Shown piece after piece: positions 1 through 7,253 of a stretch of 32,406 bases of DNA. The notes below the pieces were generated by a model. It saw only the letters and a list, made by a program, of their open reading frames with translations, ran no database searches and was not told the origin of the DNA. Numbering within the stretch: the stretch's first letter is position 1; each line of letters begins with the position of its first letter. The DNA is from an uncultured Nitrosospira sp. (lineage in GTDB: Bacteria > Nitrospirota > Nitrospiria > Nitrospirales > Nitrospiraceae). The position numbers were made by a program, and so were the translations under genes. Location: NCBI GenBank assembly GCA_900696505.1, contig CAADGJ010000123.1:1-32406 (forward strand). The letters run 5' to 3'.

Positions 1-41
1 CTGGCTTTTCCCTCGCAGCATCGGTGTGTTAGCATCCGCGT

Positions 42-968
42 ATGCATCATCTCGTGATCATCGGCTCCGGACCTGCAGGTCTGACCGCGGCCATCTACGC
101 CGCGCGGGCCAACCTGTCGCCTCTTCTCATCGAAGGCTGGCAATCCGGCGGACAACTTACAACCACGACGGAAGTCGAGAACTATCCTGGGTTTTCGAAA
201 GGGATTATGGGGCCGGAGTTGATGAAGGAGATGCGTGGTCAGGCCGAACGATTCGGGACAGAGTTCCTGACCGGCGACGTCTCCGCGATCGATCTGTCGA
301 CCAGACCGTTTCGCCTGACCATCGACGGAGAACAAACGATCGGGGCGAGCGCTCTCATCTTGGCTACCGGCGCCTCCCCCATTCGACTCGGATTGCCGAA
401 CGAACACCGTCTGACCGGGTATGGTGTCTCGACCTGCGCCACCTGCGACGGATATTTTTTTCGCGGCCAGGATTTAGTCGTGGTCGGCGGCGGCGACAGC
501 GCGGTGGAAGAAGCGACCTTCCTGACGAAGTTTGCGCGCACCGTCACCCTTGTGCACCGCCGCGATAAGCTGCGTGCCTCCAAAATCATGCAAGACCGGG
601 CCATGAACAATGAAAAGATCTCCTTTGCCTGGAACTCCATCGTGGAAGACATTCTCGGGAAAGATCTGGTCACCGGTGTCCGGCTCAAGAACCTCGTGAC
701 GGGCCATTCCACAGACCTCCCCTGCGCCGGCGTCTTCGTCGCCATCGGCCACCGTCCCAACACTGATCTCGTCAAGGGTCAATTGGAGATGGACGAGCAG
801 GGCTACATCCTCACCTCGCGCGGGACGAACACCAGTGTGCCCGGCGTGTTTGCCGCAGGCGATGTCCAGGATGCGAAATACCGGCAGGCCATTACGGCAG
901 CCGGCTCCGGCTGCATGGCCGCCATCGACGCCGAACGGTTTCTAGAATCAGCGCTTCATTCTCTCTAA
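42..968 (+). CDS. trxB: Thioredoxin-disulfide reductase
   Basis: Cytosolic flavoenzyme that uses NADPH to reduce thioredoxin. The 308-residue protein has the usual family length. Visible motifs are the N-terminal FAD-binding GSGPAG at residues 8-13, the redox-active pair in CATC at 132-135, a second nucleotide-binding loop GGGDSA at 149-154, and HRRD followed by an Arg near 172-178, which is the NADPH 2'-phosphate signature. A GDVQD motif near residue 272 closes the FAD site. The start is fixed because an in-frame TAG lies only ten bases upstream (30-32) and ATG 42 is the first start after it. No clear Shine-Dalgarno sequence is visible. The gene stands alone, followed by a repeat-filled gap. 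Confidence 0.96.
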   Translation: MHHLVIIGSGPAGLTAAIYAARANLSPLLIEGWQSGGQLTTTTEVENYPGFSKGIMGPELMKEMRGQAERFGTEFLTGDVSAIDLSTRPFRLTIDGEQTIGASALILATGASPIRLGLPNEHRLTGYGVSTCATCDGYFFRGQDLVVVGGGDSAVEEATFLTKFARTVTLVHRRDKLRASKIMQDRAMNNEKISFAWNSIVEDILGKDLVTGVRLKNLVTGHSTDLPCAGVFVAIGHRPNTDLVKGQLEMDEQGYILTSRGTNTSVPGVFAAGDVQDAKYRQAITAAGSGCMAAIDAERFLESALHSL

Positions 969-985
969 CCTCCCTAAACCTCCCG

Positions 986-1095
986 CAGGATGCTCAAAAT
1001 GGTTGTCCAACGAGGCCGCAGGCGAGACAGATACCGGAGGCGTACCCGCAGTGGTACGTTGAGGATATCGTCGAGCCGAGAACGAAGTTGCCAGC
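986..1095 (+). repeat. Palindromic intergenic repeat, copy A
   Basis: First of three related copies in the window. It shares an ordered set of blocks with the other two: AGGCCGCAG (1013-1021), a hairpin CGTACC/GGTACG with 6-base stem and loop CGCAGT (1041-1058), then GTTGAGG, then GAGAACG (about 1077-1084). The left arm GGATGCTCAAAAT is visible, but the matching right arm has decayed, so the right boundary is approximate. It lies directly after trxB. No protein-coding potential is apparent. Confidence 0.7.
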
Positions 1096-1147
1096 AGTCG
1101 ACGATCGGCAATTCTTCACAAACCAATACCGAACTTAATTAAAAGGA

Positions 1148-1265
1148 GGTCGCTCAAAAATTTCTCCGGCAAGGCCGCAGGGAGCTTGGCCGACCGAGCG
1201 TACGAGTGGGTACGTGAGGAAGGACAAGCGACTGAGAACGCGGCCGGAGGAAGTTTTCAGCGACC
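1148..1265 (+). repeat. Palindromic intergenic repeat, copy B, ending next to the thiI start
   Basis: Best-preserved copy, 118 bases. The 23-base ends (1148-1170 and 1243-1265) are inverted repeats matching at 20 of 23 positions. Inside are AGGCCGCAG (1172-1180), a central hairpin CGTAC/GTACG with a 6-base loop (1199-1214), GTGAGG and GAGAACG (1234-1240). The whole element could fold into one long cruciform or RNA stem with a forked tip. Its right end is only six bases from the thiI ATG, so it forms the whole proximal leader of that gene. Between copies A and B is a short AT-rich stretch (about 1115-1145) with nothing recognisable. Confidence 0.8.
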
Positions 1266-1271
1266 GGGACT

Positions 1272-2450
1272 ATGCATTGCGCGATCATTCACTACCACGA
1301 ACTCGCCCTCAAAGGCCGTAACCGCGATTTCTTCGAACAGCGGCTCGTCCGCAACATCCGCCTGGCCCTCAAAGACCTGAAGATCCGGCGGATCGAATCG
1401 CTGCAGGGACGCATCCGGGTGACGATTCCCGAGGACGTCACGCCGGACCTGCTGACGGAGCGGCTCCGTCGCATTTGCGGCGTCTCAAACTTCCTGCTGA
1501 GCGAATCCGTGCCGTTAGACATCAGGGAGCCGGACCTGTCGAGCATCAAGCAGGTTGCGCAGCGTCAACTTGGGACACAGACGTTTACCTCGTTTCGAGT
1601 AACGGCCAAACGCGCGGATAAACGCCTGCCGTTGACGTCGATGGATGTGGAGCGCGAAGTCGGCGCCTATCTCCATGAAGCCATGGGGAAAGCCGTCAAG
1701 CTGAAACAGCCGGACGTGACCCTCTACATCGAGCTCCTCACCAAGGAAGCCCATGTTGCAGCGAGGAAAATCGAAGGTCCCGGGGGCATGCCGGTAGGCA
1801 CCAGCGGCAAAGTCGCCTGTTTGATCTCGGGAGGTATCGATTCCCCGGTCGCGGCTTACCGCATGATCAAGCGCGGGTGCAAGGCGGTCTTCGTCCATTT
1901 TTCCGGCCGGCCGCTGGTCAGCCGCGCATCGGAGGAAAAAGTCCAGGAGCTGGTCCAACTTTTAACGACGTACCAATATCACTCCAAGCTCTACATCGTC
2001 CCGTTCGGCGAAATTCAACAGGAGATCGTCGCCAATGCGCCGGCGGCGTTTCGTGTGGTGTTATACCGGCGGATCATGGTGCAGATTGCACAGGAGCTGG
2101 CGCGGCGGGAAGGCTGCTGGGCATTGGTCACCGGAGACAGTCTCGGTCAGGTGGCCTCGCAGACAGCGGAGAATCTGGTGGTCGTCGAAAACGCGGCGGA
2201 GATTCCTTTGCTCCGCCCGCTCATCGGAATGGATAAAATCGAGATCACGGAACAGGCCCAACAGATCGGCAGCTTCACCACATCCATCGAACCCGATCAG
2301 GATTGCTGCAAACTGTTCGTCCCCCTCCATCCAAGCACCAGAACCAAATTGGAGGATATCGTCCGCATCGAACGAGGGCTGGAGATCAGCGCGTTCGTCA
2401 AGCGAGGCGTCGAGAAGGCCGAACTGACGACCTTTACCTTCCCTTCGTAA
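1272..2450 (+). CDS. thiI: tRNA 4-thiouridine synthetase / sulfurtransferase ThiI
   Basis: Adenylates and thiolates U8 of tRNA; in some bacteria it also supplies sulfur for the thiamine thiazole ring. The 392-residue protein has an N-terminal ferredoxin-like region (1-60), a THUMP RNA-binding domain (about 60-165) and a PP-loop ATP pyrophosphatase domain with SGGIDS at 186-191. It lacks the C-terminal rhodanese domain of E. coli ThiI, as is normal for the short form, and carries Cys345-Cys346 in a DCC motif like other rhodanese-less members. The start ATG gives the typical opening MHCAIIHYHELALKGRNRDF. The leader is repeat copy B; a GGAGG about 20 bases upstream is too distant for standard spacing. 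The last 17 bases overlap the convergent gene. Confidence 0.95.
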   Translation: MHCAIIHYHELALKGRNRDFFEQRLVRNIRLALKDLKIRRIESLQGRIRVTIPEDVTPDLLTERLRRICGVSNFLLSESVPLDIREPDLSSIKQVAQRQLGTQTFTSFRVTAKRADKRLPLTSMDVEREVGAYLHEAMGKAVKLKQPDVTLYIELLTKEAHVAARKIEGPGGMPVGTSGKVACLISGGIDSPVAAYRMIKRGCKAVFVHFSGRPLVSRASEEKVQELVQLLTTYQYHSKLYIVPFGEIQQEIVANAPAAFRVVLYRRIMVQIAQELARREGCWALVTGDSLGQVASQTAENLVVVENAAEIPLLRPLIGMDKIEITEQAQQIGSFTTSIEPDQDCCKLFVPLHPSTRTKLEDIVRIERGLEISAFVKRGVEKAELTTFTFPS

Positions 2451-3036
2451 CCAGATCCAGCGCCCGTTGCCGCAGGAGACGAAAGTGCACCGTGAGCTCC
2501 CGCTCCATGGCAACGGCGATCAACCAATCGGGAATCATGGTCTTGGGCTCGACGAGCAATTCAAACTCCGCTCTCGTTTGAGTGCCTTCACCTGCCGCCT
2601 GCAGCCTCCACTCGCGATGGTACTGCTTGAAATCTCCGCCTTTGAGATCGGTCACCAACCCGCCGCCGGGTAACACCTGCGACTCACAGAGCAATCGCTG
2701 CTCGCCTGGCAGCAGCGCATGGGAAATATAGACGTCCGTCAGGACATGGCCTTCGCGCTCCTCCACCTGTGCCATGCGCATACGGGTTTCAAATAGCTCG
2801 GGCCACTTGCGATATTCGGTGAGAATGGAATGCAGGACGGAGGGACTGCCCGGGAAGAGCAGCGTGGCGGTGGCTTTGACCCCGCCACCCGGTTCAGACT
2901 GCACCAGAAGGGGCCGAAGCAAATGGATCGACCCGACCTCTCCTGCCCAGGATTGAGGGGTGGTCGCCAACACGAATGCCATCAAGCAGCCCAGCAGCGT
3001 TCCCAGAAAAGACATGAGCTGTACCATGGCACGCAT
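2434..3036 (-). CDS. Exported SRPBCC/START-like lipid- or ligand-binding protein
   Basis: Unnamed 200-residue protein. Residues 1-32 look like a signal peptide (hydrophobic run FLGTLLGCLMAFVLA, then SWAG). The rest has the pattern of the SRPBCC (polyketide cyclase/START) fold: an early helix 'VLHSILTEYRKWPELF' followed by alternating beta strands, and a long amphipathic C-terminal helix. Proteins of this fold bind hydrophobic ligands in a cavity; most bacterial members are cytosolic, so an exported one is less usual. Starts at residues 1, 4 or 8 are all possible (3036, 3027, 3015). It converges on thiI with a 17-base overlap. The fold is inferred from sequence pattern only and no ligand can be named. 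Confidence 0.75.
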   Translation of the reverse strand: MRAMVQLMSFLGTLLGCLMAFVLATTPQSWAGEVGSIHLLRPLLVQSEPGGGVKATATLLFPGSPSVLHSILTEYRKWPELFETRMRMAQVEEREGHVLTDVYISHALLPGEQRLLCESQVLPGGGLVTDLKGGDFKQYHREWRLQAAGEGTQTRAEFELLVEPKTMIPDWLIAVAMERELTVHFRLLRQRALDLVTKGR

Positions 3037-3302
3037 CAGTCTCTACCGAAGGGCCTGGCGAGTCGCAGAACGCTGGGTGTTACGAAGGGGATCGAGGCGC
3101 GTTCGACGGTGGCACGAGGAATCATGGGTACTCCAGGAAACGGACGGGCCGATGAACCAATCACCGTGGAAGAGGTCATAGGATAAGTATACTGATTGAC
3201 TGCCTGGAGTGCGAGTGCAGAGCATGACGGAATGACCGCCGATACCGATTTCTGCGATCGGTAAATCCGTGACTGACGGCAGCGAGCCGCGGTCCCCAAT
3301 AG
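3037..3302. other. Intergenic region between two minus-strand genes
   Basis: About 266 bases without a credible gene. A hairpin TACCGAT/ATCGGTA with a 7-base loop lies at 3243-3263, just downstream of the regulator gene, but it has no T-run and is at most a weak terminator. A TATACT hexamer sits on the minus strand near 3190, but no matching -35 was found. Confidence 0.4.
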
Positions 3303-4064
3303 CTACTCGATGGCGAGGCGGAATACCAGCACAGCTCCGGTCAGGCCGCCTTGTTCATCGTGGATCACGGTCGCGCTCTCGTGGATCACGTGCTCGACGC
3401 CTTGACGACTCAGGAGCAGGAACGGGCGCGTGCCCCGATCCCCAGCCTTGATCTGCTGCAGCACTGACAGGGCGGGATTCACGAGCGGCGTGCGCCGCTC
3501 CGCATCCACCACGACCATGACATCTTGAATCGGCTTTCCGAGCGCGTCCGGTTGGGACCAGCCGGTCAGCCCCTCCGCCGCCTGGTTGAGCAACGTCACC
3601 TTTCCCTGAGCATCGATTGTCACGACCGCCTCGCTCATCGACTGCAGCACCGAATCAAGCCAGCGGCCGCGCTGCTCGGCAATACGCAGCACACGATGAC
3701 GAAAGAGCGCCAGTTCGATCGCAGCGCGCAGATCACTGCTCACAAAAGGCTTGATCAGATACGCCAATGGCAATGTATACCGTGCACGCTTCAGCGTGTC
3801 CTCATCGGAGAAGGCCGTCAGATAGATGACCGGCGTGCCGTAGCGCGCTTGAATCATGCGAGCGGCATCGATCCCGTCGAGCGGCCCTTTGAGCTTGATA
3901 TCCATGAGGATCAGGTCCGGCCGATGCTCTCCAGCCATATCCACGGCCTCGCTTCCTGAGGCCACCACCCCGACGACAACATACCCCAGCGACCGCAGCT
4001 GGCGCCGAATGTCCTCAGCCACCACCACTTCATCATCGACAATCAAAATTTTTTCCTGAGCCAT
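3303..4064 (-). CDS. Response regulator: receiver plus PAS domain
   Basis: 253-residue cytosolic signalling protein. The receiver domain (4-120) has Asp10/Asp11, phospho-acceptor Asp55 in LILMDIKL, Thr83 and Lys105 in LIKPF, so all phosphorylation residues are present. A PAS domain follows (about 135-250). There is no DNA-binding, kinase or cyclic-di-GMP output domain, so it probably works by protein contact or as an intermediate in a phosphorelay. No partner kinase is adjacent. The reading frame stays open upstream to 4211, but those 49 codons resemble no domain and the family start matches MAQEKILIVDDE, so ATG 4064 was chosen. No good ribosome-binding site supports either choice. Confidence 0.85.
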   Translation of the reverse strand: MAQEKILIVDDEVVVAEDIRRQLRSLGYVVVGVVASGSEAVDMAGEHRPDLILMDIKLKGPLDGIDAARMIQARYGTPVIYLTAFSDEDTLKRARYTLPLAYLIKPFVSSDLRAAIELALFRHRVLRIAEQRGRWLDSVLQSMSEAVVTIDAQGKVTLLNQAAEGLTGWSQPDALGKPIQDVMVVVDAERRTPLVNPALSVLQQIKAGDRGTRPFLLLSRQGVEHVIHESATVIHDEQGGLTGAVLVFRLAIE

Positions 4065-4378
4065 GGTGCAATCAGAAAACGGCTTGAACACAGGATTGTT
4101 GCCCGTCATGCCGGGATCTCGTGGTCCCGTCGCACACCTATGCACACGCACTAGTGGTCTACCGGTTCTCGCAACTAACATGCCACTTGCCCGATCCTGT
4201 TCTTGCACCAAGTTACGCCCTCGCGTTCCTGCTTCTCCCTACACCGACGGTGGTTTTTGAACAATGTCCGGACAGAATCGGAAGATCAGGGCCGGAAATA
4301 GCGGGGCATGCCGGAGATGAGGGTTCGCCGCAGAAACAAGGCTGTGGTACCATGCCCTTTTCACTGGAGCGCTCTACT
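4065..4378. other. Divergent intergenic region
   Basis: About 314 bases between the minus-strand receiver-PAS gene and the plus-strand Cys-rich gene, so it must hold two promoters unless the regulator starts further upstream. I found no convincing -35/-10 pair. Short inverted repeats are present: CGGGA/TCCCG near 4113-4130 and CTTG/CAAG near 4204-4214. Nothing else is recognisable. Confidence 0.35.
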
Positions 4379-4753
4379 ATGTCCTGGCTCGTCCGCCTGA
4401 TTTCCCCTGGCCTACTCAGTGTGCAGATTGCGCTTCTTGTCATGCCGTTCGACGCGCAGGCACAAGCACCTGCTGACTCTGCGGCCACCACCGAACACTC
4501 CTGCAGTTTCGGCATGGCCAAGGGTGATCCGGCCCATCAGTGCCAAGTACCAATTCCAGCCGGCTGTGTCATCGCAACATTTCCCGGGACAGACAAACCC
4601 TGGACGACCGTCTCAAAAGCCGGTCGCACCTTCTGCGCCTTCGACAAAAAAGGGACGGACTGGAAAAACAAGATTACCGGTCAATGCACCCGCTGCGATT
4701 CGAGCCATTGCACCGGCCAATTCATGGTGCGTTTCGAGTGCGCGAAACCGTAA
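4379..4753 (+). CDS. Small secreted cysteine-rich protein, function unknown
   Basis: I do not recognise this 124-residue protein. Residues 1-30 form a signal peptide (hydrophobic stretch about 9-22, cleavage likely after AQA). The mature part of about 95 residues has eight cysteines, including a CTRC and an HC pair near the C terminus, enough for four disulfides or a metal site, and many polar residues. ATG 4379 is preferred because GGAG sits nine bases upstream (4366-4369); an alternative ATG at 4352 would add nine residues. The stop codon overlaps the queG start by one base (TAATG), so the two are probably translated from one mRNA. It is likely periplasmic or extracellular, so a direct role in queuosine synthesis is unlikely. 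Confidence 0.72.
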   Translation: MSWLVRLISPGLLSVQIALLVMPFDAQAQAPADSAATTEHSCSFGMAKGDPAHQCQVPIPAGCVIATFPGTDKPWTTVSKAGRTFCAFDKKGTDWKNKITGQCTRCDSSHCTGQFMVRFECAKP

Positions 4754-5778
4754 TGCCCGAGCCACTCACAGCGCTGATTACACAAGCCGCGCGCGAGCTG
4801 GGATTCGATGTCGTCGGCATCAGCCGGTTGCCACCACAGCCGGCACCGAACCACAATCCCAGCGTTTCTCCCCACCGCCTCCTCGACCGGTTACATGAAT
4901 GGCTGCAGCGAGGCTTCCATGCCTCCATGAACTGGTTGACGCGCGACCCGGAACGACGGGCCGATCCGGCACTGGTCCTGCCCGGATGCCGGTCCATTAT
5001 TTCCGTCGGAATGAATTACTACACGGATCATCGGGCCGATGAACGACCGGGCAACGGGCGGATTGCCCGGTATGCCTGGGGACTGGACTATCACAACATC
5101 ATGGGTGACCGGTTAACGCAGCTGTCTGAACGGCTCGCCACTCTGGCACCTGAGGATCGCCATCGCGCCTACGTCGATACGGGGCCGGTCATGGAAAAAG
5201 CCTGGGCTCAGCAGGCCGGCCTGGGATGGATCGGCAAGCACTCCAACCTGGTCTCCCCTGAGTTTGGTTCATGGCTCCTGTTGGGAGAAATTCTGACGAC
5301 CCTGGAGCTCGATGCGGACGAGGCCGGAACCGATTTGTGCGGCAGTTGCACGCTTTGCATCCAAGCCTGTCCGACAGGTGCGATCACCGAGCCCTATGTC
5401 GTGGATGCCGGGCGATGCATTTCGTACCTCACGATTGAACTTCGAGGCAGCGAGCCCACGCTTTCTGAGGAGCTGCGACGGGGTATCGGCAATCGGATTT
5501 TCGGCTGCGACGATTGTCTCGATATCTGTCCGTATAATCATCAGGCCGAACCGACCAGCGAGCCGGGCTTCCAGCCCACACCGCTCACCACCTCACCGTC
5601 GTTGCGCAGCTTGATGGACATGAACGAGGCAACCTTCGCGGCGACGTTCAAACAGAGTCCGGTTCGACGCGCCAAACATGCCGGACTCCAACGCAACGTC
5701 TCCTGGGCACTGGCCAATGAAGCCGCGCCAGCCGGAAATGGCACGCCCGCCTCATCATCGAGCCGTGATTCCCGGTAA
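4753..5778 (+). CDS. queG: Epoxyqueuosine reductase
   Basis: Cobalamin- and iron-sulfur-dependent enzyme for the last step of queuosine formation in tRNA: epoxyqueuosine to queuosine. The 341-residue protein shows Asp142 in AYVDTGPVMEKAWA, equivalent to the catalytic acid, then GLGWIGKHS, and two [4Fe-4S] cluster motifs: Cys196, 199, 202, 206 (CGSCTLCIQACP) and Cys252, 255, 259 (CDDCLDICPYN), with Cys222 a likely additional ligand. It is slightly shorter than E. coli QueG (379 residues) and ends in a low-complexity Ser/Arg tail. The start overlaps the preceding stop (TAATG); the frame is open further upstream, but that part lies inside the previous gene and is not family-like. Confidence 0.94.
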   Translation: MPEPLTALITQAARELGFDVVGISRLPPQPAPNHNPSVSPHRLLDRLHEWLQRGFHASMNWLTRDPERRADPALVLPGCRSIISVGMNYYTDHRADERPGNGRIARYAWGLDYHNIMGDRLTQLSERLATLAPEDRHRAYVDTGPVMEKAWAQQAGLGWIGKHSNLVSPEFGSWLLLGEILTTLELDADEAGTDLCGSCTLCIQACPTGAITEPYVVDAGRCISYLTIELRGSEPTLSEELRRGIGNRIFGCDDCLDICPYNHQAEPTSEPGFQPTPLTTSPSLRSLMDMNEATFAATFKQSPVRRAKHAGLQRNVSWALANEAAPAGNGTPASSSSRDSR

Positions 5779-5867
5779 GCTCCCCTCTGTTTCTCTTTCG
5801 CCGATAGTGGTAGGCTACGACTCACGTCCTCGCCGAGTCGGGGACCCACCTCAGCGGTTGCGACACC

Positions 5868-7253
5868 ATGCACGCCCCCACCCTCCTGATCGTCGACGAT
5901 GAAGAACGCATGCGGCGGCTCTTTGAGCTGGTGCTGAAAGCAGCCGGCTATCAACTCCTGCTGGCGCGTTCCGGCGACGAAGCTCTTCACATGCTCCAGG
6001 AGCATGATTCGATCGACATGATCATCACGGATCTACAGCTGGGAACCGTCTCAGGCATGGACGTCCTGGAAGCCGCGCATAAACAGGCGCCCGATGTGCC
6101 GGTCCTCATTGTGACCGGATACGGTACGGTGAAGTCGGCCGTCGAAGCGATGCAAAAGGGCGCCTACGATTACATCTCCAAGCCGGTGGACAATGAGGAG
6201 CTGAAAATCGTCATCGCCCGCGCACTACAAGTCCGTCAACTCGCCCGAGACAATCGCACCCTACGCGCAGGGCTACAGGAGCAGTTCGGATTCGACCGGA
6301 TCGTCAGCGTCTCCAAAGAAATGGAGCTCGTGAAACGGCTGGCCAAGGAGGTGGCCCAGACCGATGCCACGGTGTTGATCACCGGCGAGAGCGGGACGGG
6401 CAAAGATCTCCTCGCGCGAGCGATTCATTTGGCCAGTCCGCGTGCCCAAGGCCCGATGGTGGCACTGAATTGCGCCGGGATTCCCGAGCATCTGCTCGAA
6501 TCCGAATTATTCGGTTATGAAAAAGGCGCCTTCACGGATGCCAAAAAATCTAAACCGGGCCGCTTTCAAATGGCAGACCGGGGCACCCTGTTCCTGGACG
6601 AAATCGGCGAACTCAGCCTGACCGCGCAGGCCAAACTGCTGCGTGTGCTCGAGCAGCATGTAGTCGAGCCGCTCGGCGGGGTACGCAGCATTCCGGTCGA
6701 TCTGCGAGTCATTGCCGCGACAAATCAGGAGTTGCCCGATCTCATCAAGGCCGGTCGCTTCCGCCTGGATTTGTATTATCGTCTCAACGTCTATCAGCTT
6801 CGCATGCCGCCCTTGCGCGAACGACCGGGTGACATTGAACCGATCCTGACCCAGTTTCTCGACCGAGCCCGGCGAGAGCGTGGCAGCCGGATCAAAGGCA
6901 TTGCTCAGAATGCGCTGACGCTTTTGACCCAGTACCCTTGGCCCGGTAACGTGCGGGAACTGCATAACGTTGTGGAATGGCTCACCATCACCTGCAAGCA
7001 GGACATGATTCAGCCCGAACATCTCCCCGCCTCGTTAACCGCCGCCGCCCCCCAACCGTCTGCGTCGCCGGCCGGCGCTCCTTCGCTCCTGTCGTTAGGA
7101 CTGTCGGTCGAAGAGGTGGAAAAGGCGATGTTGCAGGAGGCGCTGGCCAAGAGCGGCGGCAATGTGTCCGAAGCCAGCCGGCTGCTCAAAATCACGCGCA
7201 ACACGCTCCGTTATCGCATGGCGAAACATAACCTGTCGCAGCCTCAAGGGTGA
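5868..7253 (+). CDS. Sigma54-dependent response regulator (NtrC family)
   Basis: 461-residue transcription activator. The receiver domain (1-120) has Asp10/11, phospho-Asp55, Thr83 and Lys105. The AAA+ domain (about 140-385) has Walker A GESGTGKD (173-180), Walker B LFLDEIG (241-247) and the arginine region [10 protein letters not shown]. The Fis-type helix-turn-helix is at 420-461 ([20 protein letters not shown]). The sigma54-contact loop reads GAFTDA (220-225) instead of GAFTGA, a known minority variant. Its target genes cannot be told from the sequence. The stop overlaps the kinase start (TGATG), a strong sign of translational coupling and of a cognate pair. A hairpin CGACTC/GAGTCG (5818-5840) precedes the gene; no clear promoter was found. 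Confidence 0.93.
   Translation: MHAPTLLIVDDEERMRRLFELVLKAAGYQLLLARSGDEALHMLQEHDSIDMIITDLQLGTVSGMDVLEAAHKQAPDVPVLIVTGYGTVKSAVEAMQKGAYDYISKPVDNEELKIVIARALQVRQLARDNRTLRAGLQEQFGFDRIVSVSKEMELVKRLAKEVAQTDATVLITGESGTGKDLLARAIHLASPRAQGPMVALNCAGIPEHLLESELFGYEKGAFTDAKKSKPGRFQMADRGTLFLDEIGELSLTAQAKLLRVLEQHVVEPLGGVRSIPVDLRVIAATNQELPDLIKAGRFRLDLYYRLNVYQLRMPPLRERPGDIEPILTQFLDRARRERGSRIKGIAQNALTLLTQYPWPGNVRELHNVVEWLTITCKQDMIQPEHLPASLTAAAPQPSASPAGAPSLLSLGLSVEEVEKAMLQEALAKSGGNVSEASRLLKITRNTLRYRMAKHNLSQPQG

Noticed and set aside
3181-3230. TATACT promoter for the SRPBCC gene on the minus strand
   Set aside because: No acceptable -35 at 16 to 18 bases, and it is about 150 bases from the gene.
4540-4752. Upstream extension of queG in the same frame
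   Set aside because: It lies inside the Cys-rich gene in another frame; queG homology begins at 4753.
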